A DNA stretch of 64,000 bases from an uncultured Rikenellaceae bacterium (lineage in GTDB: Bacteria > Bacteroidota > Bacteroidia > Bacteroidales > Rikenellaceae). Shown here piece by piece: positions 34,000 through 43,487 of the stretch. A model generated the notes under the pieces. It searched no databases. It saw only the letters and a program-made list of their open reading frames with translations, and was not told the origin of the DNA. The stretch lies in the NCBI GenBank assembly GCA_946486375.1, contig CAMLTW010000002.1:372001-436000 (forward strand), written 5' to 3'. Position 1 is the stretch's first letter. Every line of letters begins with the position of its first letter. The translations under genes and the position numbers were made by a program.

Positions 34000-34974
34000 T
34001 TATACTCCAGGTTCAGATTCGGGGGCCGGTGCATTCTGGGTGTATTCCACCACATTCAGCAGCCGGGGGTCGATGGACTGGTATTCCACGCCAAAATACG
34101 AGGCCATGAAGAATTGTACCACCTTCGGATTGTCGGCCCGTCGGATTTCGACCGTTTCACGCGTACCGGTCTGGTCCAGACCCACGAGCATGTTGGATTT
34201 CGGGGAAATCAGAATCCGGCTATGGCTCATCCCTCCCATGGGAACCAGCTCGCATTTGCCGTCCGACCCTTCCAGAACGGTCTTTTCGTATCGGTCGTTA
34301 TAGGGCGTACCCCCCGTCTCGATTTTGTAGCCGTCGCAATACAAATCGTAGATGTCCCAGGGCAGGAACATTTTCGTTGCCGTCTGCCGCAGGCGCTCGT
34401 GGGAGGCGCGGTAGGCCCTTTTGAGGGTGTCGACCACGTTTGAAAGGTTGATTTCGCCCACCGGGATCAGGTTCCCTTTCGCCTCGGCCACCTTACCGGC
34501 GGTTTTCTCGGTTTCGATGATTGTCTCAAAACCGTTAAACAGGTCCATGGTCGTACTTCCGGAGGCATTCCGCTTGGCTGTGAAGATGCTATCGGCCAGA
34601 TGTTCTCCGACGCTCATTGCCATCAACATAGCCATCTGGCGGGCGATTTCCCACTCGTCCGGCTTGGTGCCGACGGTAGAGGCGTAGATGGTGGACCACA
34701 GGGCGTGGGGGTCGAATTCTTCTACCACGTCTCCGAGGAAAGTTTCAATTTCACGGGTCTCGATTCCGCTCGTATCGGTCGCCCCTTTTTCCGACCGGTA
34801 AGGGCGGAGCTGGGCGCCGTTTACGCCGGTCCCGGCTGTCTCTTTGCCCTGGATTCCATAGCGGGGGGTCATGTGCCGGATGGTTTCATCGATGGAAGCT
34901 ACCGGAAGGGCCAGCAGTTCCCGCCGGTATTTGTGGCCCGAGGCCAAAAGCTGGGGTGTAATTTCAAATGCCAT
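34000..34974 (-). CDS. Major capsid protein, 324 aa
   Basis: Follows the S49 protease/scaffold gene by 6 nt, as major capsid genes do. The sequence fits an HK97-type shell protein: N-terminal helical region (1-75), a long helix with FNGFETIIETEKTAGKVAEA, DTLKRAYRASHERLRQTATK and MFLPWDIYDLYCDGYK, then a C-terminal beta region with NMLVGLDQTGTRETVEIR. Alternating conserved NPK and FFMASYFGVEY segments match capsid A-domain ends. A P2 gpN-type relative is likely. Confidence 0.82.
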   Translation of the reverse strand: MAFEITPQLLASGHKYRRELLALPVASIDETIRHMTPRYGIQGKETAGTGVNGAQLRPYRSEKGATDTSGIETREIETFLGDVVEEFDPHALWSTIYASTVGTKPDEWEIARQMAMLMAMSVGEHLADSIFTAKRNASGSTTMDLFNGFETIIETEKTAGKVAEAKGNLIPVGEINLSNVVDTLKRAYRASHERLRQTATKMFLPWDIYDLYCDGYKIETGGTPYNDRYEKTVLEGSDGKCELVPMGGMSHSRILISPKSNMLVGLDQTGTRETVEIRRADNPKVVQFFMASYFGVEYQSIDPRLLNVVEYTQNAPAPESEPGV

Positions 34975-34980
34975 CTCGAT

Positions 34981-35346
34981 TTAGTTTTTGTGTTGCTTTA
35001 CAAAGGCCCGCGCGGAAGTGAGAGCTTCAGCAAAACTCGTTGCGGGCGCGTGATCTTCGCCCAGGGCGTCCGTCTCCGGAGTCACGGCGGCGCCTTGGTC
35101 GCCGGGTGATTTTTCCAGCTTTTGGATTCGCTCCAGGGCGGCGGATAATCCTTTCTCCACCTCCGCCCAGCGGGTGAAAGCTGCGGTCGCCTCCTCCAAC
35201 GATTCTTTCAGGACGGCGGTTTTGTCGGGCAGGGCGGCTTCCACCTTCTCGGCCATATCGGCCGAGAGGGTGATGGTTCCGTCCACGGTCTCCAGCGCCG
35301 TAACGCCGGCCGCGGCGGCCAGTTTCGGTAAATGTTCTTTTGCCAT
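34981..35346 (-). CDS. Possible nested scaffold product, 121 aa
   Basis: In-frame ATG at 35346 inside the protease gene, preceded by an A-rich CACGAAAAT. It would give only the coiled-coil scaffold part, starting MAKEHLPKLAAAAGV. Nested scaffold genes of this kind are known in lambdoid phages; here it is inferred from the domain boundary only. Confidence 0.35.
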   Translation of the reverse strand: MAKEHLPKLAAAAGVTALETVDGTITLSADMAEKVEAALPDKTAVLKESLEEATAAFTRWAEVEKGLSAALERIQKLEKSPGDQGAAVTPETDALGEDHAPATSFAEALTSARAFVKQHKN

Positions 35347-36207
35347 ATTTTCGTGTGTATTGGTTGAAGCAAGTTCTACCGCCCGGGCCGCAGCCTCCTC
35401 GAAGGTTCCGATACGGTCTACCAGGGTTCCCTGAACGTCCTTTGCAAAATAGACCTTCCCGGTCAGATGGACGTCTTCCACCCGGGGTCGGGAAGCGCGT
35501 ACCACGTCCTGAAACTTGGAGGCGATAACTTGAAGACGCTCCCGGGTCAGGTCGTACTTCCCTTCCTTGATCTGCTGCGGTTCCTCCCGTTTGTGGATGG
35601 ACTGCGGAGCAAGGATCTCGTGTACCTTGATTCCCTGGCGTTCGTAGTAGTCGGAAAAATCCCAGTAGGTGCAGAGCACCCCGATACTGCCCACTTCGGC
35701 CGTGGTGTTGTTGGCTATGATCTCCCGGCAGCGGGAGGCCAGCCAGTAAGCACCGGAACACGCGCAGTCGGACACGAAAGCCACCACCGGTTTGCGGACA
35801 CCGCCTATAATTTCTCCCAGCTCCTCCGTCCCCTGCACTTCGCCCCCCGGCGAATCGATGCACAAAACGATGGCCGATACCTCCGGGTCGGCGTCCAACT
35901 GCCGAATCATTTGCCCGTAAGTCTCCATGCCGTAAGCACACACCGGATCATACTTGGTCAGAACGCCTGTGATGTTCACAACGCCCACGTTATGCACGGC
36001 CCCGGAACCTTCGGCCCGGTAGGGTCGGATATAGGCCACTCTTGCCTGGTCTTCACGCTCCACGGGCTCGAAGTCCTGCATCGGGGAGAATACCCCCGAA
36101 AGCAAATATCCGAGACCACCGGCCTTTTCCTTGGAAAGAAGCCAGGGTTCGGATAGGATGGAGCGGATGATATTGTAGTTGCGAATCATTGACGATAAAT
36201 TTTTCAC
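34981..36207 (-). CDS. S49 prohead protease with C-terminal scaffold, 408 aa
   Basis: SppA/ClpP-fold serine protease: oxyanion region IDSPGGEV (118-125), catalytic S151 in CACSGAYW, then VGSIGV and a downstream lysine (K194) as expected for a Ser-Lys dyad. From about 288 the protein becomes an alanine/glutamate-rich coiled coil, i.e. a scaffold fused behind the protease. An internal ATG at 35346 (MAKEHLPK) could start a nested 121-aa scaffold, as in lambda C/Nu3. The GTG at 36207 and the ATG at 36189 are both possible starts. Confidence 0.9.
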   Translation of the reverse strand: MKNLSSMIRNYNIIRSILSEPWLLSKEKAGGLGYLLSGVFSPMQDFEPVEREDQARVAYIRPYRAEGSGAVHNVGVVNITGVLTKYDPVCAYGMETYGQMIRQLDADPEVSAIVLCIDSPGGEVQGTEELGEIIGGVRKPVVAFVSDCACSGAYWLASRCREIIANNTTAEVGSIGVLCTYWDFSDYYERQGIKVHEILAPQSIHKREEPQQIKEGKYDLTRERLQVIASKFQDVVRASRPRVEDVHLTGKVYFAKDVQGTLVDRIGTFEEAAARAVELASTNTHENMAKEHLPKLAAAAGVTALETVDGTITLSADMAEKVEAALPDKTAVLKESLEEATAAFTRWAEVEKGLSAALERIQKLEKSPGDQGAAVTPETDALGEDHAPATSFAEALTSARAFVKQHKN

Positions 36208-36234
36208 TACTACAATGTTAGAGGAAAAAGTGCC

Positions 36235-36675
36235 TTATATAAAGGACTCGGCCGCCGGCGGACGCGGGGTGTTCCACTCCACCTTGATTTTGTAGCCGCG
36301 GAAAGAACCGGGCGTTCCTTCGATGTTTTTTTCCCGCGTAATGACAAGGCGGATAGAGGAGCCTCCCAGCACGACGCCCCATCCGTTTATGTCGGTTATG
36401 CGGATGTTACGGGCCTTCCGAAAGCGGTTTACCGCCGCCTCGCTTTCGGAGGTGATTCCCGCGATTTTAAAACTTAGGGTGCATTTGTAGAGGGAACCCT
36501 GGCTGCTGCGGGTTTCCTTTTGCCCATAGGCGGCCGACCCCTTTTGAAAAGGCATAGGAACATAGGATTGTTCCACCCCGGCGATGGGGGCGGTCCGGCT
36601 CTCGATCCGGATAATGTAGGAAATGTTCATCGTTTGCAGGTTGGTTTGCGTCCAAAGAGGTACGAAATTTCCCAT
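36235..36675 (-). CDS. Phage protein of unknown function, 146 aa (second copy)
   Basis: Identical to 385-825. In this unit the intact S49 protease gene follows 28 nt after its stop. Confidence 0.7.
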   Translation of the reverse strand: MGNFVPLWTQTNLQTMNISYIIRIESRTAPIAGVEQSYVPMPFQKGSAAYGQKETRSSQGSLYKCTLSFKIAGITSESEAAVNRFRKARNIRITDINGWGVVLGGSSIRLVITREKNIEGTPGSFRGYKIKVEWNTPRPPAAESFI

Positions 36676-36707
36676 TTTGGATGCAAAATTTTATAATTAA
36701 TTGATAA

Positions 36708-37238
36708 TTAGTTGCTTGACTTCTTTTTCATGGTTTCGCGGGCCAGCGCGGCGGCCGCATACGCCTTTTTTCGCAGTTTTTCCTCGAACCTTCGAAGGGT
36801 CGAAAGTTCCTTGCGATAGTACCGCTTCTTCATCGTTTCGATGTCCCCGTGGAAAATCTCCATCTGGTTCTCGACGATGAACATGGCGATGATGTCTTTT
36901 AGTTTGAAACCTTGGATACGGGATTCGGTGCAAAAGGAAATGAAATTGATGTCGAATTCCTTGCGGAGTACCGCGTTGATCTTGGCCGTGCCTTCCGAGG
37001 TCACAAATAAACACTTATTTCGCAGCGATTCCGTGTACCGAGACTGTGGAAGGTGAAAGACGACGGTCGTATCATCATCCGCTTCCTGGACGGGGTAGTC
37101 GGCCGTTTGGACCAGGGAACATATCACGGTACCGGTGAACGTATCCATGGTAACGGCATAGCCGCCCCCAACCCGCTCGAAAAGCCCTGGAAGGTAACTT
37201 CGGAGAATAGGGTCCTTGATCTTAATCTTGACTTCCAT
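36708..37238 (-). CDS. Phage protein of unknown function, 176 aa (second copy)
   Basis: Identical to 858-1388: globular N-terminus, basic helical C-terminus. First gene after the iteron-bearing gap. Confidence 0.7.
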   Translation of the reverse strand: MEVKIKIKDPILRSYLPGLFERVGGGYAVTMDTFTGTVICSLVQTADYPVQEADDDTTVVFHLPQSRYTESLRNKCLFVTSEGTAKINAVLRKEFDINFISFCTESRIQGFKLKDIIAMFIVENQMEIFHGDIETMKKRYYRKELSTLRRFEEKLRKKAYAAAALARETMKKKSSN

Positions 37239-37636
37239 AATGTGTGAAGAATTTATATAAAATTATTGATTGTTAGCTGGTTAAAAATGACAACGGGGAC
37301 GTTTTCGCGGGCCTTGCCTATGGCTTTTTTAAAAACGAGCCTGTTTTTACATGATTTTTTTACTTTCTCAATTTAATTACTACTCGTTTTTATAAGTGCA
37401 ATGCTTTGAAAATTAAATATATGCAGTAGTAAGAAGACTTCGCCGCGGGTAAAAAGTAGTAAGTAGGTAGTAAGTGCATGATTTAGTATTTAAACTAATG
37501 ATAATCAATATATTAAGTTAAAAAGTAGTAAGTAGTAAGATGATAGTACAAAGGATTTTTATGTTCATTAAAAAAATATATTTATATAACCGCATATAGA
37601 TATACACGAATGCGCGGGTATGTGTGCGGGCGGGGT
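37239..37636. other. Gene-free AT-rich region (second copy)
   Basis: Same 398 bp as 1389-1786; no gene, candidate replication origin or late control region. Confidence 0.6.
37427..37539. repeat. TAGTAAG iterons (second copy)
   Basis: Heptamers at 37427, 37457, 37468, 37526 and 37533, the same arrangement as 1577-1689. Confidence 0.55.
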
Positions 37637-38893
37637 TCATCCTATCAGGGATTTGAGGTGATATTTGTAAAGCCTTTCGCCGGCGCCGTAGATCATCTTG
37701 CGGGTGAAACCCAAACTTCGCAACGCTTCGCCCACGTGCCGGGGCGTGATGTATCGGGCTACGTCGGCTTTGACCAGGCGAAGCCGGTGCAGCTCGGCCA
37801 CCACTTCGGTAGGTGTCAGCCAGGTTTCCGTCTCCTCGGTGCCGTCCGGCAGCGTAAAGACCTGCTGCAGCAGAACGCTTGCGGGCGACTCGATGATGTA
37901 CCGTTGGTTCACTTCGGCAAATTCGGCGTAGTCCTCCCGGTTGAGCCGGTAGCCGAAATCCGGATTTTCGCAAAGGGCCAGGGCTTCGGCCCAGAGGGCG
38001 TCCACGTCCACCTGCCCGGCATAGTTCCAGTCGATGTGCTCTATGTGCAGACAAATGAACCGGCGCGTCCCCAGGGCCGGATACAGGAAGCCATGGCGGC
38101 TTCCCATCCGGTTATTGGTCGTAATCAGCACCGAGGCGATCCGCTGGCGGGGAATCGGACAAAGGTCCCCCCTCATTCGGACGGGGAGGGTGTGGGATGA
38201 AAGCAGCATCTTGAAATCTTCGGCCCGCGCGGGAGTGATCCCCCGCATCTCGTCGAACAGTACCAGAAAATTGGTCACCATGGCCTGGTCCGGATTGAAG
38301 GAGCGGTGGTCGGAACTGCTCGTGACGAACATGTCCTGAAGCGGGGCCGGACAAAGAGAGCGCGCCAGGGCGGACTTTCCGTCGCCTTCGTCCTCGTTTA
38401 CCAGCACCAGGGCCGCCTCGTTGGCATAGCGGCCTAAAGCACATGCGGCCGCGGCCGCCAACCAGCGGCGTATGTACCGCCCGGCCCGCTCCTGGTAGTA
38501 TCCGCGCGGCCGGTCGCCGAACTCCCGTACCCGGATGTGAGAAATCAGCTTGTCGATGTGGGATTCTTCCGGCAGGTGGCCCCGCAGTCCGTCGAAGTAT
38601 TCCTTCACCGGGTCGTAACGCTTGATTTGATTGGGCGACCGCAGAATCATCTGAATCATTTGCCGGGTGTGGGGGATTCCTTCCTGCATCATGTGAAGGG
38701 AAATATCGTCGACCGAAACCGGAAAGTTGTATAACTTTTTCAGCGACCGAATCCGCATAACGGACGGATCGTAGCGGTTGGTCTCGATTTGGTAATTTGC
38801 CCGCAGAAAATCCGTGACCGGCGTTATCTTATCACAACCCTTGTCACTTGGAAGCGACAAGGGTTGTATTTTACGTTTTGAACGTACTTTCAT
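37637..38893 (-). CDS. VapE/VirE-like P-loop ATPase (second copy)
   Basis: Identical to 1787-3043, with the same GDGKS and FLVLFDE motifs; replication ATPase of the complete prophage. Confidence 0.82.
   Translation of the reverse strand: MKVRSKRKIQPLSLPSDKGCDKITPVTDFLRANYQIETNRYDPSVMRIRSLKKLYNFPVSVDDISLHMMQEGIPHTRQMIQMILRSPNQIKRYDPVKEYFDGLRGHLPEESHIDKLISHIRVREFGDRPRGYYQERAGRYIRRWLAAAAACALGRYANEAALVLVNEDEGDGKSALARSLCPAPLQDMFVTSSSDHRSFNPDQAMVTNFLVLFDEMRGITPARAEDFKMLLSSHTLPVRMRGDLCPIPRQRIASVLITTNNRMGSRHGFLYPALGTRRFICLHIEHIDWNYAGQVDVDALWAEALALCENPDFGYRLNREDYAEFAEVNQRYIIESPASVLLQQVFTLPDGTEETETWLTPTEVVAELHRLRLVKADVARYITPRHVGEALRSLGFTRKMIYGAGERLYKYHLKSLIG
38834..38867. repeat. 12-bp inverted repeat at the VapE start (second copy)
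   Basis: Same stem as 2984-3017, spanning codons 9-20 of the ATPase. Confidence 0.6.
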
Positions 38894-38896
38894 AGG

Positions 38897-40372
38897 TTAA
38901 AAAGGTAGAGCGTTTGTAGGGGTAGAATCAGAAAACGCGGGTAGGTAATCCTCGATGGTGGACAAATCGGGCGAATAGCGGAATGACACCTGCCCTGTGG
39001 CCCCGTCGCGCTGCTTACGGATGAATAGAAGGCCCATATCCGACGGAATGGGTGCGCCATTATCGTCGCAAAACTCCGTGTCCTTGTAGTAGGAAGGTCT
39101 GAACGGCATGATGACCAGGTCGGCATCCTGCTCGATGCCCCCCGACTCGCGCAGGTCATAGAGCTGGGGTTGTTTGTCGGCGCGGCTCTCGGCCGCGCGG
39201 TTCAGTTGACAGAGCAGCAGCACGGGAATTTCCAGCTCCAGGGCCAGGCGCTTCAAACCCCGGGATATTTCCGCTACTTCCCGTTCCCGGTTGTTACGAT
39301 AACCGGTTGCTCCGGCTTCCGTCTCGATCAGTTGCAGATAGTCGATGACCAAAAGGTCCAGTTTACCCTTCCGCCTTCTGGCACGGGCCATGGATGAAAG
39401 GCGCGTCAGGGTCGCACCCGGACTATCGTAGATGGAAATCTCCAGACGCTCCAGCTCCCCGACGGCCTGCTGGTAGGCTTGCAGGTCCCCGGGTCTCATC
39501 CGCCCGGATTTAAGCCGGGAGCTATCCACTCCGGCGTAGGTACACACCAGGCGATCCGTCAGGGAAATATCCGACATTTCCAATGAAGTGACCGTAACAT
39601 GGGCGCCGGCCAGCGCGGCCGACTTGGAAAATTTGAGCGCCAGCGCCGTTTTTCCCATGGCCGGCCGGGCCGCCAGGATAATCAGTTGTCCGGGACACAT
39701 GCCGTTTGTGAGCCGGTCCAGGTCGGTAAGTCCGTAGGAAAGCCCCAGCAGTTCCCCGCGGTTGGCCCGGGCTATCCGCTCGTCTATGACCTTGCCGTGG
39801 CGCTGCAGAATCTCCCGGATGTGCTTTTCCGCACCGGCCCCGGCAAAGAGGGAATCCAGATGCCGGGTAACGGAGGTGTATTCGGCCATGATAGCGTCGA
39901 AGTCCCCCTCGTAGCACTTACCGGCCAGGGTCGAAAGCGTGGCGGCCATGGTCCGCATAACCCACAACTGACGCAAAATCTGGGCATGGAATAAGGTATG
40001 GATGCCGGTTCCCACACGCTGGGTCAACTGGGCCAGACAAGCCGCCCCGCCCACCTTCTCCAGCATCTGGCTTTCCTCCAGGCGACGGCCGACGGTGTAT
40101 AGGTCAACGGGCTGGCCGTGGGCGGCCAGGTACTCGATGGCCCCGAAGATGACCCCGTGCCTTTCATCATAAAACATATCGGAAGTAAGCCGGCCCGATA
40201 ACTCGTGGTATAGCTGCCCTTCCAGGAGCAAGGCCCCCAAAACGGCCTGCTCGATCTTTTCATCGTGCGGTGGAACCAGGGCGAACGTGGATTCAGTTTT
40301 TCGGGACCGCGATGGTGATTTTTTGGCGTTGTCCATTATCGGTAGGGGTGTTGTTGGCGTTGCTTGTTTCAA
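38897..40372 (-). CDS. dnaB: Replicative DNA helicase, DnaB family (second copy)
   Basis: Identical to 3047-4522; Walker A K241 and Walker B D344 present. Confidence 0.95.
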   Translation of the reverse strand: MKQATPTTPLPIMDNAKKSPSRSRKTESTFALVPPHDEKIEQAVLGALLLEGQLYHELSGRLTSDMFYDERHGVIFGAIEYLAAHGQPVDLYTVGRRLEESQMLEKVGGAACLAQLTQRVGTGIHTLFHAQILRQLWVMRTMAATLSTLAGKCYEGDFDAIMAEYTSVTRHLDSLFAGAGAEKHIREILQRHGKVIDERIARANRGELLGLSYGLTDLDRLTNGMCPGQLIILAARPAMGKTALALKFSKSAALAGAHVTVTSLEMSDISLTDRLVCTYAGVDSSRLKSGRMRPGDLQAYQQAVGELERLEISIYDSPGATLTRLSSMARARRRKGKLDLLVIDYLQLIETEAGATGYRNNREREVAEISRGLKRLALELEIPVLLLCQLNRAAESRADKQPQLYDLRESGGIEQDADLVIMPFRPSYYKDTEFCDDNGAPIPSDMGLLFIRKQRDGATGQVSFRYSPDLSTIEDYLPAFSDSTPTNALPF

Positions 40373-40787
40373 AATTCACTTGAAAGAGGCTGGAGGTTCC
40401 CAGGGCCATGTAAAAGTCGATGGTTTTGCGGAAGACCTCCCGGTCGTTTCCGGAAAACTCCCGGATCGTGTTGAGCCGCGCCTGCTCCATGCGGCTTTTC
40501 ATCAGAATGCCGTGCTGTTCGGCCAGGTAATCCTTGTAGAGTGCCCAATGGGCTGTAAACTCCTTATCCTGCCACGGGAACTTCACCGGCAGGGGTTGGA
40601 CCGCTTCGGTGATCCGGCCATCCAGCTCGTTGGCCGTTTCGGTCACTTCCGCCCAGGATTTTTCCACGGCCTTGCGATGCCGTTCCCCGCCGCTCCCTGC
40701 CGGAAGGTTGGCGGCCATCGTCTCAATGTTCTTTCCGAGCTTCTCCAGCGCCCGGTAGTGCAATTCCCAAAATTTCAATAGGTTCAT
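40293..40787 (-). CDS. Early phage protein, 164 aa (second copy)
   Basis: Identical to 4443-4937; overlaps the helicase start by 80 bp. Confidence 0.7.
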   Translation of the reverse strand: MNLLKFWELHYRALEKLGKNIETMAANLPAGSGGERHRKAVEKSWAEVTETANELDGRITEAVQPLPVKFPWQDKEFTAHWALYKDYLAEQHGILMKSRMEQARLNTIREFSGNDREVFRKTIDFYMALGTSSLFQVNFETSNANNTPTDNGQRQKITIAVPKN

Positions 40788-40809
40788 CTTTAGCGCAATT
40801 TCCGTTGTG

Positions 40810-41208
40810 TTATTTAAGCTCCATTATCCGACGAATAAAACTTGCGGCCAGATTTACGTATAGTTCCCGGTTCGTGGAGGTAATCGAAGGATTGAAAACC
40901 GTATTGATATTGATATGGTCTTCCAGCATTTGAAGGGTCAGAACCACGCGGTGATCCGTGCGGGTGTCGCGAAATGTGACCTCTACGGTTTCATCCTCGG
41001 AAATGGGGGGAGAATCCAAACAAACCTCCTTTACATGATGGAGGGGGATTCCCAAGCGATTGCCGGATTTCTGTCCCTTTAAAATTACATTCCCTTCTTC
41101 CGGGTCATACGCTTGGAAGGAACCCCGGTAGAGGCTTTCATCGTTCATCAAAAGGGCAATATCGGTCCCTTTGGCAATTTCCATCTCTTGAAATTCTTGT
41201 TGTGTCAT
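40810..41208 (-). CDS. Early phage protein, possible Sm-like fold (second copy)
   Basis: Identical to 4960-5358, 132 aa, with the weak Sm1/Sm2-like strand pattern in its first half. Confidence 0.65.
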   Translation of the reverse strand: MTQQEFQEMEIAKGTDIALLMNDESLYRGSFQAYDPEEGNVILKGQKSGNRLGIPLHHVKEVCLDSPPISEDETVEVTFRDTRTDHRVVLTLQMLEDHININTVFNPSITSTNRELYVNLAASFIRRIMELK

Positions 41209-41220
41209 AGGTGTTTGATT

Positions 41221-41442
41221 TTATGATTCGACTTGGTTGTTCCGCCATCTGGCGTAGGCCAGCACCAGGGCGCTGGTGTGTTCGCATTGGATCCGGGCGA
41301 CGCGGTATTCTACCCCTTGCCGGGTAGTGAAAATGACTCGGTCCGTGGCCGGTTGGTAGATAAGTGATATGACGGCAGAGAAGTTATATTCCGTCCCGTT
41401 GTGGATGAAGCCATCCCGGTGTATTTGAAGTGTCGGTGTCAT
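41221..41442 (-). CDS. Small early phage protein, 73 aa (second copy)
   Basis: Identical to 5371-5592; beta-rich, unknown. Confidence 0.65.
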   Translation of the reverse strand: MTPTLQIHRDGFIHNGTEYNFSAVISLIYQPATDRVIFTTRQGVEYRVARIQCEHTSALVLAYARWRNNQVES

Positions 41443-41470
41443 ACTTGAAAGGAATTACCGGTGGTGACTG

Positions 41471-41890
41471 CTACTTCGGCCGGGCTTCTAAAATCGGCAA
41501 ATTGGCCTCGGTAGGAACGTAGACTACTTTTTCGGGGACGTTGTTTTGCTGACGCACCCACAAATACTGGATGTAGGTAGGGGTGATCGAACCGTTTTCA
41601 ATCCGGATAGCTTCGGCCGCACCTTTGGCCCGCTCCACTTCGGCCTGGGCGTTGAGCTTTTCGGCCTCCAGGTTCGCTTTGGCTTCTTCGATCTTGATAC
41701 GGCGGTTCTGTTCGGCCTTTGCAAATTCCGCCTTCCCGCTCATCTCTTGTTGCCACACTTTGTAACGAGGACAGCCCGTCATACAAGTCAGGATGAAAAG
41801 AACCAGGAACCCGGCAATCATAAGCCAACCGGTCGCATAAAATGTGGTCCCTTCTGCGGCATACCTGTTTTTTGTCGAAAATAGTTTCAT
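41471..41890 (-). CDS. Membrane-anchored SPFH-tail-like protein (second copy)
   Basis: Identical to 5621-6040: one membrane segment, then an Ala/Glu-rich coiled coil, no SPFH domain. Confidence 0.72.
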   Translation of the reverse strand: MKLFSTKNRYAAEGTTFYATGWLMIAGFLVLFILTCMTGCPRYKVWQQEMSGKAEFAKAEQNRRIKIEEAKANLEAEKLNAQAEVERAKGAAEAIRIENGSITPTYIQYLWVRQQNNVPEKVVYVPTEANLPILEARPK

Positions 41891-41929
41891 AGTATTAATT
41901 TTTAGTGCCTTACGGCGGTTGTTGTGTGA

Positions 41930-42196
41930 TTACAGTTTTTCAAATTCTTCCTCCAGGCGCTCTTTCTCTTTCAAAACCGCTTGATATACGATTTCGGTCA
42001 GATTTACCGAGGCCAGCGGGGGAAGGCGGTAAGTCACCGTATTATCGTCCCAGTCGTTGGCCTGGATGCACACTTTCGGATGCCGGTCGATCAGGGTGCC
42101 GTCTTCGCACGTGTAGAGAAAACACTCCAGGATTTCTTCGCAGTTCTTGATTTCGGTGTATAACTCGTTGAGTTTTTCCAGTTGTTCTTTTTTCAT
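41930..42196 (-). CDS. Small early phage protein, 88 aa (second copy)
   Basis: Identical to 6080-6346; coupled through ATGA to the methyltransferase stub. Confidence 0.65.
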   Translation of the reverse strand: MKKEQLEKLNELYTEIKNCEEILECFLYTCEDGTLIDRHPKVCIQANDWDDNTVTYRLPPLASVNLTEIVYQAVLKEKERLEEEFEKL

Positions 42197-42303
42197 GGCT
42201 TATGTATTTGATTATTAGAATTATATACTTCATACAGCATGGAAGTGCCGCCCGCCCCACAAAAGAGGTCGATGTACAGGCTATTGATTCTCTCTCGATT
42301 CAT
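42193..42303 (-). pseudogene. C5-cytosine methyltransferase stub (second copy)
   Basis: Identical to 6343-6453; only motif I (IDLFCGAGGTS) remains in 36 codons. That both copies share it shows the deletion predates the duplication. Confidence 0.72.
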
Positions 42304-42314
42304 AGTTGTAGTTT

Positions 42315-43046
42315 TTACAAGGCCATCCTTTGCTGGGATTGGTGATACAGCAACCGCTGCCTGGCGTTGCGGAAATAGGTTTCATCCCGTTCAATAACCG
42401 TTAAATCAAATCCCAGGTTATAGGCCGCAAGGGCAATGCTCATAGACCCTCCATGCGTGTCCAAAATCTGCCATCCGGCCTGGGCGTAGTTGGTCAATAG
42501 CCATTCATAGAGACTGACGGGTTTTTGCGTGGGATGAATCTTCTTTTCCCGGTTAGCTCCTCCCGTGGTAGAAATGCGAACCATACGTGCCGGTTTGTCA
42601 AAGGAGGTCCAGGCAAGTTCAAATTGCGAAAAGTTGGTCCAGGGCTGTTTTTTGTCCCAGCAGATGATACCGCGCGAAGGAGGAAGGTCAAAATAGTTTC
42701 CGCCCCAGATAATCTGGTTTCGGCTCACACGGAATAACTCCGTAAAATATTCTTTGGATGGAACCTCGTAATCCCACGTAATATGCATTGTTTGTAAGGC
42801 CCTGCCTTTTAATTTTCCTCCGCCGGAGTTTAGCCGTCCTTTTTTCAGCTTTACGGCTACGCTCTCTCCCGGATAGCCACCTTTTGAGCGGTGCCGGTTG
42901 GTTCCCATCTGCATATTCGGGCTGTTGATTCCGTACGGAGGGTCGACAATAGCTAAATCAAAGGCATTGTCGGGTAGCTTGCAAAGAATATTCATGCAAT
43001 CCTCCAAAATCAAATTGATTTTTCCGTATGTCTCTTTCGTTTCCAT
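42315..43046 (-). CDS. Beta-class DNA methyltransferase (second copy)
   Basis: Identical to 6465-7196; DPPY, then HPTQKP, then motif I. Confidence 0.92.
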   Translation of the reverse strand: METKETYGKINLILEDCMNILCKLPDNAFDLAIVDPPYGINSPNMQMGTNRHRSKGGYPGESVAVKLKKGRLNSGGGKLKGRALQTMHITWDYEVPSKEYFTELFRVSRNQIIWGGNYFDLPPSRGIICWDKKQPWTNFSQFELAWTSFDKPARMVRISTTGGANREKKIHPTQKPVSLYEWLLTNYAQAGWQILDTHGGSMSIALAAYNLGFDLTVIERDETYFRNARQRLLYHQSQQRMAL

Positions 43047-43058
43047 AATTCGGAGAAA

Positions 43059-43295
43059 TCAAAATTCATCTTCGCATCCCCGGATGTTATAAAAGGGCGG
43101 CCTTTCCCCGCAGCAGTATTGACCTTGGAAGTCCGCCAGCAGAGACCACAGTTGATCCGAATAATCGTCACCCTCTTTGTAATCGGTCTTCCAGGATAAA
43201 TGCGGCGAAATCTTTTGTAATCGGTGGTTTTTCTCATTCAGTATTTGCGCCCCGCAGGCGGCCAGCGTCACGCATACACGGTCGTTCAGTTCCAT
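43059..43295 (-). CDS. Small early phage protein, 78 aa (second copy)
   Basis: Identical to 7209-7445; cysteine-containing, unknown. Confidence 0.6.
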   Translation of the reverse strand: MELNDRVCVTLAACGAQILNEKNHRLQKISPHLSWKTDYKEGDDYSDQLWSLLADFQGQYCCGERPPFYNIRGCEDEF

Positions 43296-43302
43296 ATCTT
43301 TA

Positions 43303-43485
43303 TTATTTTTTGACTTCTTCCAAAGTTTTCTCAAGTGTCCGGATCAAGATTACGATGATCCGTTTCTCATCGGATTCCAGTTCACAATCCTGGACTGACC
43401 GGGACAATGCGTCCCGAATCATCAGCACCTGGCGGCGGTTCAGGTCGATCAGGTTGATACCGGTGATGGATTGCTCAGCGTACAT
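43303..43485 (-). CDS. Small early phage protein, 60 aa (second copy)
   Basis: Identical to 7453-7635; helical, unknown. Confidence 0.6.
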   Translation of the reverse strand: MYAEQSITGINLIDLNRRQVLMIRDALSRSVQDCELESDEKRIIVILIRTLEKTLEEVKK

Positions 43486-43487
43486 GG

